From Nemertoderma westbladi (Eukaryota; Xenacoelomorpha; Nemertodermatida; Nemertodermatidae): a stretch of 38,543 nucleotides of DNA. Below the pieces are notes generated by a model. The model did no database searches. It had not been told where the DNA came from and saw only the letters and a program-made list of their open reading frames with translations. Location: positions 1-38,543 of the forward strand of contig JAUCBJ010001014.1 in assembly GCA_032718475.1 (NCBI GenBank), read 5' to 3'. Shown here one piece after another: positions 29,001-35,152 of the stretch (positions within the stretch are counted from its first letter, which is position 1; every line of letters begins with the position of its first letter). A program made the position numbers and the translations under genes.

Positions 29001-32000
29001 ACATCGGTGAGTGAGTGAGTATACGGTCAAACACATAAACAGTTGTTCGTTAACCAACATCCTTAGATACATCGGTGAGTGAGTGAGTACGGTCAAACTC
29101 ATAAACAGTTGTTCGTTAACCAACATCCGTATATAGAGACATCGGTGAGTGAGTGAGTATACGGTCAAACACATAAACAGTTGTTCGTTAACCAACATCC
29201 TTATAGAGACATCGGTGAGTGAGTGAGTACGGTCAAACACATAAACAGTTGTACGTTAACCAACATCCTTAGAGACATCGGTGAGTGAGTGAGTACGGTC
29301 AAACTCATAAACAGTTGTTCGTTAACCAACATCCTGAGAGACAGGTGAGTGAGTGAGTATACGGTCAAACACATAAACAGTTGTTCGTTAACCAACATCC
29401 TTAGAGACATCGGTGAGTGAGTGAGTACGGTCAAACACATAAACAGTTGTTCGTTAACCAACATCCTTAGAGACATCGGTGAGTGAGTGAGTATACGGTC
29501 AAACACATAAACAGTTGTTCGTTAACCAACATCCTTTATAGAGACATCGGTGAGTGAGAGAGTACGTTCAAACACATAAACAGTTGTTCGTTAACCAACA
29601 TCCTTAGATACATCGGTGAGTGAGTGAGTACGGTCATACACATAAACAGTTGTTCGTTAACCAACATCCTTAGAGACATCGGTGAGTGAGTGAGTACGGT
29701 CAAACACATAAACAGTTGTTCGTTAACCAACATCCTTATAGAGACATCGGTGAGTGAGTGAGTACGGTCAAACACATAAACAGTTGTTCGTTAACCAACA
29801 TCCTTATAGAGACATCGGTGAGTGAGTGAGTACGGCCAAACACATAAACAGTTGTTCGTTAACCAACATCCTTAGAGACATCGGTGAGTGAGTGAGTACG
29901 GTCAAACACATAAACAGTTGTTCGTTAACCAACATCCTTAGAGACATCGGTGAGTGAGTGAGTACGGTCAAACACATAAACAGTTGTTCGTTAACCAACA
30001 TCCTTATAGAGACATCGGTGAGTGAGTGAGTACGGTCAAACACCTAAACAGTTGTTCGTTAACCAACATCCTTAGAGACATCGGTGAGTGAGTGAGTACG
30101 GTCAAACACATAAGCAGTTGTTCGTTAACCAACATCCTTAGAGACATCGGTGAGTGAGTGAGTACGGTCAAACACCTAAACAGTTGTTCGTTAACCAACA
30201 TCCCAAGAGACAGGTGAGTGAGTGAGTACGGTCAAACACCTAAACAGTTGTTCGTTAACCAACATCCCAAGAGACAGGTGAGTGAGTGAGTACGGTCAAA
30301 CCCATAAACAGTTGTTCGTTAACCAACATCCCAAGAGACAGGTGAGTGAGTGAGTACGGTCAAACACATAAACAGTTGTTCGTTAACCAACATCCCAAGA
30401 GTCAGGCGAGTGAGTGAGTACGGTCAAACACATAAACAGTTGTTCGTTAACCAACATCCTTAGAGACAGGTGAGTGAGTGAGTACGGTCAAACACATAAA
30501 CAGTTGTTCGTTAACCAACATCCCAAGAGACAGGTGAGTGAGTGAGTACGGTCAAACACATAAACAGTTGTTCGTTAACCAACATCCCAAGAGTCAGGCG
30601 AGTGAGTGAGTACGGTCAAACACATAAACAGTTGTTCGTTAACCAACATCCCAAGAGACAGGTGAGTGAATATAAAATAACTTAACTAAACGACGTTCAA
30701 ATCTAGAAGATTAATTAGCGGTAGGGTCTTAGTCAATTACATTTTCTTCAATTCAATTACATATCATGCCAATTCAATTAAATTCGATATTACATCTGTA
30801 ATTCGTGATCAAAAATAATAATTACCGCGGTAATAATTTGCCTATCTAACCGCTATTTATTTCATTTATTGTTAGGTACAGCAAAAGATTGACGAATTGT
30901 CGAGCCACGGGAAATCCTCATGTAACATTAAACCTTTGTGGGACGTGTTCGGATTGAATTGGGGCCAATACGTTGGTAGGTTTGTTGCTTTATGCCAATA
31001 TGTCGGTAGGTTTGTCGATATGACAATATATCGGTAAGTTTGTTGCTATGACAATATATCGGCAAGTTTGTTGCTACGCCAATATATCGGTAAGATTATT
31101 GATATGCCTATATAGCGGCAGGTTTGTTGCTATGCCAACGGCAAATTTATTATCTTTAAATTCATTTAGGTTCTCCTGGAATGCCTGACCCTCAGGTTGT
31201 TTGGCACACGTTGTGCAAAAAAACAATTGCCCGCTTGGTTGCCTTGGAAACTGGGGAAATGGTAGGGCTCTCAGACAGTGTACATCTACTAGTCGCATAC
31301 AGTTACAGTAACGGTGAGTTCCATACATACAATTCGATGGTGTTTTATTTTTATCATAACCACTCAACACTCAAAAACCTAATTGTTCAGGGGAGCATTT
31401 TTCTACAAGTCCCCTATGGTACCTAAGAGATAATTTTTGGTTTCATAAGGTAAAACACCACAATTAGGATTTGTAGTGACATTTAACCAATTTATCGATG
31501 TTTTCTTAGGATTTGAGTGGTTATGCAAAATGTTTTCACTTAAATTGTGATTTTTCATAACGACATATCTATTAATATGTTAGGCATACGAACAAAACAA
31601 TCAGTGAAATCTGTCCGAGACAGTCTTTTCATGAACTGCTAACTATCTTTCCTCCTATCCATCACCTTCGGCTCCATAAAACCTGGACTTCATGACCAAT
31701 TCAGTGCATTGTTTGAACAAACACAATTACCGGTATTCAATTAAATGTCAATTAAAAATGTAAAATATTTATTTAATCTGAAATCTGAAAAATTAGTCAT
31801 GTAAAGAAGTACTTATAGTAGTTACAATTCGAATTTCCCGCCCATTGATAGTATATTGAGTCTGTAAGGGACGAATTTTAATCACCATCTCCTTATCTGT
31901 AATGATGGGCTATGGGTTTAAGTGGTTATGAAAAAAAAGCCGTTTCCCTTGACTTAATGTAAAATTGGCATTTGAGTGGTTATGCAATTTTCTGAAATGC

Positions 32001-34228
32001 GCTGTAACTCAAGCACACGCAACAACTAGGCTCTAATACTTTAATAGAAGATTCGTAGAAGTCTAAATATGCCAAAAAACACCAAAACTCTATTTTGAAA
32101 AAAATGACATTTGAGTCGTTATGATAAAACACCATCGAATTAATCTCAGAGGACAGCCCATAACTCTCTTGCGGCGGCTCATAAACAATTAAGCATGTTG
32201 ACAAGCTTAATATGTACTGTTAGCCTGTTAGGTATATTTATATAATGCCGCCGCAATTCAGTATGCCGTTTATAATATCCTTCATATCTTTTTATGTTTT
32301 TCAATTTAAGAGTTGTTGATATAAGGTGTAATGCAGACAGGAATGGAGTTGTGGATAACATTGAAGGAGGGGTAAACTCAGCAGTGTGCGAGATTGAAAG
32401 CCAAAATGGGCGTCAAAAATAGTCATGAAAAATGAATTATGCTGTCCAGTCCCCCTCCGAATACTAACATAAACACATCGGTTGTCAACACAACACAGTA
32501 TAAAATGTAATGAATGCTCTATATTAGGCCTACATACTGTATACTGGTCGCGAACATACAGTAAGCATTCTGCTATAGATCCAATAGATCACATTTTATT
32601 GTGTTTCATAGTGCCTTGAAATACGCCCAGAGAGGCGTTGTATAAATTATTATTATTATTTTGATTCCACCATGACCTATTATTATTATATTATAGTAGG
32701 TCATTGTTCCACGCAACCGCTCGCGGGCACTAAAGTCTCAGTCTAATATGTAATGCCACTAAACTAACGTCCCAAGACCCCTTGTAGTCAGTCAATAACG
32801 CGCACTATATTTAACTATTGTACTGATGAAGCTTTGTTTATATTCCATATATTTCAGACCCTTCACTATATAACCTGAGAGTGAATCTGTCGTGGTCTGG
32901 TATTCTGACTTGGGATTACCCGGATCTTACTGTACGACTGAAGAGTAATATAGACCATCCTACTATTAACTTGATGGTTGAGGATCTCTATGATAAGGTA
33001 ACTAAATATATTGGAATATATAAACCTTCATTATTTCAAGTGTCGAGGGCCGAGTTGTCTAGAAATAGTATCAAAAATTAGAATTCGAAACAAAAGTAAA
33101 GGGCAATCAAATTAAATTAACAATATTATTTAATTACTGGGATATATAATAAACTAATAATCAAATTATTATTAAATTATTTCCTCCTAGATCACGTGCT
33201 GCGCGACGCCTTCGAGTTTTCGCCATATTTTCTTCGGTCACGCCTCTGGCGGCGTCACCGTGTATCGCTTACGACGCGCCCCCCATAGGATCACTGGGAT
33301 ATCGTTGCAAAAGTCTCCGATTAGTCTGCGAGGTCATCAGGGAGCAATCACGTGCATGGCTGTCTCCGACGCTTACAGTATCCTAGCAACGGGCAGCGAC
33401 GACGGAAGTTGCATTGTGTGGGACATCAACCGGTTAGTTATCTTAAGGGAGAGTCAGTGGGTGACTCTCCTGACAAAGTTTTATTTTTGAAACTATTGCA
33501 GTTCTATTAGCTGCACGATTATCTATATTGTAAACTTTAGGTTTATATACGTGCGTTCGCTGATGCTAACTAGAGTTGTCCGTCTGCCGGTAACGAGTCT
33601 TGCCATCTCACCGACACTAGGGGATATCGCTGTCTGTCACAGCGGCACCAAACTAGTCACATGGACACCCAATGGACGACTAGTTGGCATGGCAACCTTA
33701 GACGAATCCAAGGCGACTATTACTTCTCTTTGTTTCTCAAATGGGCCCGAGGGGGTGTCTGTGAACTGTATTATAGCCGGAACTAGTCTGGGCTTCCTTA
33801 GGTTAGTACCCCTCCCTCGTTTATATTTATCGTCTGGACATATGACTCATTTTTGGTACGTATTTGTTGCGATTATTTCCCTTTCTGGGGGAACACTTTA
33901 TCGCAATCATCACTATTGTGTCTATAAATAGGTGGAAGTATTATAGTTTAGAATTTGTTTTATTATTTTTAATTATGGTTCTAATGACTGTCCCATTATT
34001 TCCATTTTTCGATTGTTTATTTTTTTTATTAGATTTTGGAGTGTTTGGGACCTGATGTATGTGAGGGATATAGACACCGGTACAGAGTCGCCAATCACCG
34101 GTCTGGCCTTCACTTCCGATAGTAGGCGTCTGTATGTCGCAGGGAGTACCGGTTACGTAGCTGTGTACTCCTGGGACGAGTTGAAAGGAGGGGAAGCTAA
34201 TCAATTCCAGCATTTCCTTAAAGATTAA
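1215..34228 (+). CDS. LYST: Lysosomal trafficking regulator (LYST-like), C-terminal part, 11 exons
   Basis: The joined exons total 2571 nt, giving 856 residues plus a TAA stop; the 5' part of this giant gene lies beyond the left edge. All junctions are GT-AG and keep phase. Residues about 98-195 form a PH-like domain, and about 205-490 a BEACH domain with [71 protein letters not shown] and GQTPKQLF. The rest, to 856, holds degenerate WD40 repeats ([26 protein letters not shown]). FDFGVRQNG with LPPW, and the WGQYVGSP linker, match LYST as I remember it better than neurobeachin, WDFY3 or NSMAF. LYST-family proteins are large cytosolic scaffolds that affect lysosome and lysosome-related organelle size; human loss causes Chediak-Higashi syndrome. 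The linker between BEACH and WGQYVG is shorter than I recall for human LYST. A close paralogue is the only realistic alternative. Confidence 0.93.
2052..2320 (+). repeat. Decayed donor-spanning tandem repeat at intron start
   Basis: The junction sequence AAGCTTACTTCCG|GTTAGT of the exon ending at 2065 recurs imperfectly through the first 250 bp of the intron: CCTACTTCCGGTTAGT (2076-2091), CCTACTTCAGGGTAA (about 2098), AAGCTTACTTCCGTTTAG, AAGCTTACTTCCCCGGCTAG, AAGCCTACTACCTGTTAGTTAG, GTACTTTCGGTTAC and AAGCTTACTTCTGATTCC. Spacing is about 20-27 bp, and the copies are far more diverged than those of the giant array. At least one copy (2081-2091) keeps an intact GTTAGT donor identical to the real one. 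The unit combines exon end and intron start, so it must have been copied from this junction. Confidence 0.8.
2364..2507 (+). CDS. LYST: LYST exon b: BEACH core
   Basis: The acceptor is CTTTTAG at 2357-2363 and the donor is TTCG|GTAAGT. It enters and leaves in phase 2. It encodes [14 protein letters not shown], then [20 protein letters not shown] and [11 protein letters not shown], the conserved BEACH segment around the YHYG.HYS motif, with F for the usual second Y and SLYS in place of SHYS. No tandem repeats follow this donor, unlike its neighbours. Confidence 0.92.
2508..3296 (+). other. LYST intron, 789 bp, no recognised feature
   Basis: GTAAGT donor and TTGCTTTAG acceptor. The AT-rich content shows no tandem array, transposon ends or conserved coding. 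Short open frames here (up to 76 codons on either strand) have no recognisable domain and no coding-like composition. A small CCCCCGGGGG palindrome lies at about 3019-3029. Confidence 0.75.
3297..3445 (+). CDS. LYST: LYST exon c: BEACH core
   Basis: The acceptor is TGCTTTAG and the donor AACG|GTTTGT. Phase is 2 in and 1 out. It encodes [37 protein letters not shown] and MPEFLENQN. The series DRTFHS, W, and [13 protein letters not shown] is invariant across BEACH domains, which fixes the frame. Confidence 0.93.
3590..3807 (+). CDS. LYST: LYST exon d: BEACH core with LYST-specific FDFGVRQNG
   Basis: The acceptor is CGTTCTAG and the donor CCAATG|GTATGT. Phase is 1 in and 0 out. It encodes [20 protein letters not shown], then [33 protein letters not shown] and DAINCFRPM. 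The LPPW, HR..LES..VS and WIDL.FG.KQ.G.AA...N.F elements are BEACH landmarks. FDFGVRQNG, rather than the D.G form of neurobeachin, favours LYST. Confidence 0.94.
3808..4144 (+). other. LYST intron, 337 bp, with a short 27-bp duplication
   Basis: GTATGT donor and TTGTCGCAG acceptor. ATCGCGGTTTTG followed by (G/A)CTGGGTT occurs twice, at about 3879 and 3906, with a period of 27 bp. Just after it lies the imperfect palindrome AGCGCTAGATGGCGCT (3933-3948). There are no other recognisable features. Confidence 0.7.
4145..4270 (+). CDS. LYST: LYST exon e: C-terminal end of BEACH, source of the giant repeat
   Basis: The acceptor is TTGTCGCAG and the donor AGACAG|GTGAGT. It is phase 0 at both ends, 42 codons. 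It encodes [20 protein letters not shown], then [20 protein letters not shown]. The GQTP.QLF signature (residues 481-488) closes BEACH domains. The last 52 nt, from TACGGCCAAAC onward, are the ancestor of the repeat unit that fills the next intron. Reading through the donor gives V-S-E and then TGA at 4280-4282, so correct use of this first donor is required for a full-length protein. Confidence 0.93.
4880..7210. repeat. Higher-order duplication, ~0.9-kb blocks at 1420-bp offset
   Basis: Within the giant array, about 4880-5790 and 6300-7210 carry the same order of variant units at an offset of 1420 bp. Shared rare markers include TTATTCG with CAAGAGTCAG (5601-5630 and 7021-7050) and GTGCGGTC units. 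The order diverges after about 5790 and 7210. Only a block duplication of several units explains the shared order. Confidence 0.8.
10571..13890. repeat. Higher-order block A, first copy (~3.3 kb)
   Basis: This run of about 50 variant units reappears at 16862-21320. The offset is 6290 bp up to about 13070 and 7431 bp after it. Shared rare variants include TTATATAGAGAC (10871 and 17161), GTTAGCC with CACACAAACAG, and GAGATAGGTGAGTGAGAGAG. A handful of point differences separate the copies, such as CATCGGAAG versus CATCGGGAG and CTTAGAGACATTGG versus CTTAGTGACATTGG. The near-identity points to a recent duplication. Confidence 0.85.
16862..21320. repeat. Higher-order block A, second copy with internal 1.14-kb duplication
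   Basis: This repeats the unit order of 10571-13890. It differs by an extra tandem duplication of 1141 bp (about 18240-19380 copied to about 19381-20510), visible from the repeated CAAAAACATAAACAGG and GACTATACGG markers. A one-base deletion (AGTACGTCAA at about 16921) is private to this copy. Correspondence stops near 21320, where the first copy reads GACATCGG and this one GACAGG. Confidence 0.85.
24988..25060. repeat. Inverted partial unit forming two palindromes
   Basis: A stretch of about 37 bp is flipped within the array. It creates a perfect 26-bp inverted repeat (arms 24988-25013 and 25016-25041, 2-bp spacer) directly followed by a perfect 20-bp palindrome (25041-25060, centre TTTATAAA). 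The flipped stretch is a unit with its middle deleted. Such foldback sequence suits template switching during replication. Confidence 0.9.
27903..27975. repeat. Second copy of the inverted unit
   Basis: Identical to the inverted unit at 24988-25060, with arms 27903-27928 and 27931-27956 and palindrome 27956-27975. It lies 2915 bp downstream, within the second copy of the 2.85-kb block. It was therefore made by the block duplication rather than by a second inversion. Confidence 0.9.
30671..30875 (+). other. Unique 3' end of the 26.6-kb intron
   Basis: This is AT-rich unique sequence between the last array unit and the acceptor TTTATTGTTAG. It contains repeated TTCAATTACAT / TTCAATTAAAT motifs at about 30748-30785 and a CCGCGG at about 30824. 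With only 205 bp free of repeats, any branch point and polypyrimidine tract must lie here. Confidence 0.75.
30876..30975 (+). CDS. LYST: LYST exon f: BEACH-WD40 linker
   Basis: The acceptor is ATTGTTAG and the donor ACGTTG|GTAGGT. Phase is 0 in and 1 out. It encodes [20 protein letters not shown] and then [14 protein letters not shown]. The WG.YVGSP sequence formed with the next exon matches the LYST linker in family position and supports this first donor over the copies that follow it. The linker is shorter than the vertebrate one as I recall it. Confidence 0.87.
30963..31145 (+). repeat. Donor-spanning ~30-bp tandem repeat at intron start
   Basis: The junction CCAATACGTTG|GTAGGTTTGTTGC is followed by about six more imperfect copies with a period near 28-31 bp: CCAATATGTCG|GTAGGT, CAATATATCG|GTAAGT, CAATATATCG|GCAAGT, CCAATATATCG|GTAAGA, CCTATATAGCG|GCAGGT and a terminal CCAACGGCAAATTT. 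Three downstream copies keep a GT at the donor position, and the one at 31034 is a full GTAAGT consensus. Divergence lies between that of the giant array and that of the decayed array at 2052. Confidence 0.9.
31170..31313 (+). CDS. LYST: LYST exon g: start of WD40 region
   Basis: The acceptor is TTCATTTAG and the donor TAACG|GTGAGT. It is phase 1 at both ends. It encodes [20 protein letters not shown], then [20 protein letters not shown] and VAYSYSN. The sequence fits the first beta-propeller blade of LYST proteins by position, but is weakly conserved. Confidence 0.85.
31331..32141. mobile_element. Putative foldback / MITE-like element in LYST intron
   Basis: AATTCGATGGTGTTTTAT, followed by ATCATAACCACTCAA, begins at 31331. 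Its reverse complement, with one mismatch and a 6-bp gap, ends at 32141 (TTGAGTCGTTATGATAAAAC, then ACCATCGAATT). These are terminal inverted repeats of about 31-37 bp around about 750 bp of AT-rich sequence. The subterminal motif TTTGAGTGGTTATGCAA recurs at about 31513 and 31971, with a TTTAAGTGGTTATG variant at about 31917. There is no transposase frame and no clear target duplication, unless the flanking AATT is one. It begins only 17 bp after the donor of the preceding exon. A non-autonomous DNA transposon is my inference; the superfamily is unknown. Confidence 0.6.
32142..32610 (+). other. LYST intron segment, no recognised feature
   Basis: AT-rich sequence between the foldback element and the retroposon tail. 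It may include the body of a short retroposon, but I recognise no A or B box in it. It contains AGGCCTA and TACTGTATA motifs that recur elsewhere in the window. Confidence 0.5.
32611..32662 (+). mobile_element. Probable 3' tail of a LINE/SINE retroposon
   Basis: GTGCCTTGAAATACGCCCAG, then AGAGGCGTTGTATAAATTAT and a (TATT)n run, resembles the conserved 3' end of CR1/L2-type LINEs and the SINEs that borrow it: a GCGC-type stem, then TATAAAT and a short repeat. The 5' body was not identified. A second AT-rich hairpin with ATGACCTA and TAGGTCAT arms follows at about 32672-32703. Confidence 0.5.
32858..32997 (+). CDS. LYST: LYST exon h: WD40 region
   Basis: The acceptor is ATATTTCAG and the donor GATAAG|GTAACT. 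Phase is 1 in and 0 out. It encodes [20 protein letters not shown], then [20 protein letters not shown] and [25 protein letters not shown] parallels the W.AILSW....LRLK segment of LYST. Confidence 0.88.
33191..33432 (+). CDS. LYST: LYST exon i: WD40 repeats
   Basis: The acceptor is TCCTCCTAG and the donor CAACCG|GTTAGT. Phase is 0 in and 2 out. It encodes [27 protein letters not shown], then [20 protein letters not shown] and [16 protein letters not shown]. The GH...I........L.TGS.DG.C..WD pattern is a complete WD40 repeat, and the preceding stretch is a weaker one. The exon is GC-rich. Confidence 0.92.
33448..33470 (+). other. Small hairpin just inside an intron
   Basis: GGAGAGTCA and TGACTCTCC form perfect 9-bp arms around GTGGG, 15 bp after the GTTAGT donor at 33433. 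It could occlude or present the splice site, but no function is shown. Confidence 0.5.
33541..33801 (+). CDS. LYST: LYST exon j: WD40 repeats
   Basis: The acceptor is AAACTTTAG and the donor CCTTAG|GTTAGT. It is phase 2 at both ends. It encodes [53 protein letters not shown], then [20 protein letters not shown] and AGTSLGFLR. The blade patterns V.S.A.SP..GDIA......L..W..NG.LVG and FSN.PEGVSVN.I..G match the LYST C-terminus closely. Confidence 0.93.
34033..34228 (+). CDS. LYST: LYST terminal exon: last WD40 blade and stop
   Basis: The acceptor is TTTTTATTAG. It enters in phase 2 and ends at TAA (34226-34228). It encodes [40 protein letters not shown] and [20 protein letters not shown], with a FLKD C-terminus. 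The last blade W..WDL..VR........I..L.F..D...LY.A...G.V..W fits the LYST family's final repeat. Confidence 0.93.
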
Positions 34229-34334
34229 AAGCGATTGGACGAGAATTTAGCTAATGACATTCAAGACCTTGAATTAGTCGAATTTATAAGAATTTCTAGC
34301 TGGTAGAAGTAGACTATACCGGGGTTTTAGTGAG

Positions 34335-34402
34335 TTCGGGTGGTTATCCTAACTGGTTACCGCAGCTGGGAGGCCCTGTATTCAATCAGGAGCGAGCCAG
34401 TT
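34335..34402 (+). repeat. Possible tRNA-derived SINE head in the 3' UTR
   Basis: GGGTGGTTATCCTAACTGGT, then TACCGC, a CTGGGAGGCCCTG segment and GTATTCAATCAG, have the order and spacing of A and B boxes in tRNA-derived SINE heads. Several consensus bases are missing, and no tail or target duplication is seen. Confidence 0.28.
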
Positions 34403-34997
34403 GTTATGGTAAGCCATCAATATGGGAACCTGGTTTCCGCTGGATGAGTGAAGTAAAGAGTTGAATAATTCCCGGGAAATTAAAGTGGCGCTCTACGGGT
34501 AACAGCCAAGAGAGAACAGCCTTTGGTTTGTATATTCACCGATAACTTAACTTTTTTTAACGAACCATGCGTTTCAACCTGGTGTATGTGCCATATTAAT
34601 AGATCTGCTGCATTATACGGTAAGGTAGACCCGGTATAATCTGCTACAACTGTCACGGTTTTCATTCGTACTGTAGAAATTGACAATCTTTATTTATTTT
34701 GCAAATAGGTTTAATATTTTATAATTATTTATATATTTCGAATATATTACGCGAATATTTTTACTAATGAATCCTTAATTGATGGTGCCGATTTTTGTGT
34801 AATAATTTAGTAGATTTCTCTCGATAGGATTTACATACATTGGAGGCTACAGTTTAAGCCCAAACTACAGTACCTGTATCAAGAAATGCCTTCAGATTTC
34901 TAATTATTATTTTATTATTATGTTGCATTCTAAATATATTTTTTATTTATTAATTTATATGAATAACGTTAGTTTATGATTTTATGAGATTTTCTGT

Positions 34998-35003
34998 AAT
35001 AAA
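34998..35003 (+). promoter_or_regulatory. Candidate polyadenylation signal AATAAA
   Basis: This is the first canonical AATAAA downstream of the stop codon. It is preceded by AT-rich sequence and followed within about 30 bp by a GTTTTCG stretch. Assigned by position only. Confidence 0.45.
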
Positions 35004-35083
35004 ATATTGTTTTCGCGAAGTAGGGCCTAATGAGTAATTAATACATGAATAATAATTGTAATTAATATTATACAATTTTTTGC

Positions 35084-35145
35084 CTGGAGATATTCCCACA
35101 TATATTTTTGTCGTCTGGAGATATTCCCACATATCTTATTGTCTT
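35084..35145. repeat. 31-bp tandem duplication
   Basis: CTGGAGATATTCCCACATAT occurs at 35084 and again at 35115, with related sequence after each copy (ATTTTTGTCG and CTTATTGTCT). It immediately precedes the poly-G tract. Confidence 0.85.
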
Positions 35146-35152
35146 TATACAA

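Larger units (their letters stand above)
24060..29780. repeat. Direct tandem duplication of a ~2.85-kb block
   Basis: About 24060-26930 and 26911-29780 carry the same succession of variant units side by side. The offset is 2851 bp at the left, 2915 bp around the inverted unit and 2849 bp at the right. The shifts are close to one unit. Shared rare markers include ACATTCAAACTCATAAACAG with TTTGTTAACC, the inverted unit, TTTATAGAGAC with GTGAGAGAGTACGTTC, and GGTCATACAC. Confidence 0.88.
4219..30670 (+). repeat. Giant donor-spanning minisatellite, 64-68 bp unit, ~400 copies
   Basis: An uninterrupted tandem array begins inside the exon ending at 4270 and runs to about 30670. The basic 64-bp unit consists of exon-like ACGGTCAAACACATAAACAG, TTGTTCGTTAACCAACATCC and TTAGAGACAG, followed by GTGAGTGAGTGAGT. 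It therefore holds 3' exon sequence plus the 5' splice site. Recurring variants are CCTAAACAG (as in the exon) or CATAAACAG; CCTAAG (exon), CCCAAG, CCTTAG or CCTGAG; GACAG or GACATCG before GTGAGT (+2 bp); GTATACGG (+2); TTATAGAGAC (+2); and GGGAGTGAG, which loses the first GTGAGT. Left units (4271 to about 10500) and the last eight or so (from about 30180) are mostly the GACAG type, while the centre is mostly GACATCG. The array has no open frame in the gene's sense. Minus-strand frames through it are artefacts. Confidence 0.97.
34229..35003 (+). other. Putative 3' UTR of LYST
   Basis: About 770 bp of increasingly AT-rich sequence without coding signals, running from the stop to the first canonical AATAAA. 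An ATTAAA overlaps the stop codon (34224-34229), and another lies near 34478, so shorter transcripts are possible. Short open frames here are not convincing. Confidence 0.5.

Noticed and set aside
4376-30201. Many minus-strand frames of 60-178 codons with [17 protein letters not shown]-type repeats
   Set aside because: They are the antisense of the minisatellite unit. They break at every unit-length change, have no unique sequence, and run opposite to the gene that contains them.
4219-30670. CRISPR array or centromeric satellite
   Set aside because: There are no spacers between units and the genome is eukaryotic. The array begins exactly at an exon junction whose sequence it copies, which argues against an independent satellite.
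4271-30670. Coding expansion, with repeats as extra exons or a repeat domain in LYST
   Set aside because: Units are 64-68 bp, not multiples of three. Read-through hits TGA at 4280, and most units carry TAG in the exon frame. No unit has a proper acceptor with a pyrimidine tract.
31980-32361. Minus-strand frames of 60-74 codons in the intron
   Set aside because: They lie across the foldback element's end, show no domain and have ordinary AT-rich composition.
1215-34228. Identification as neurobeachin, WDFY3 or NSMAF
   Set aside because: These share the PH-BEACH-WD40 layout, but FDFGVRQNG, the WG.YVGSP linker and the FSN.PEGVSVN blade match LYST as I know it.
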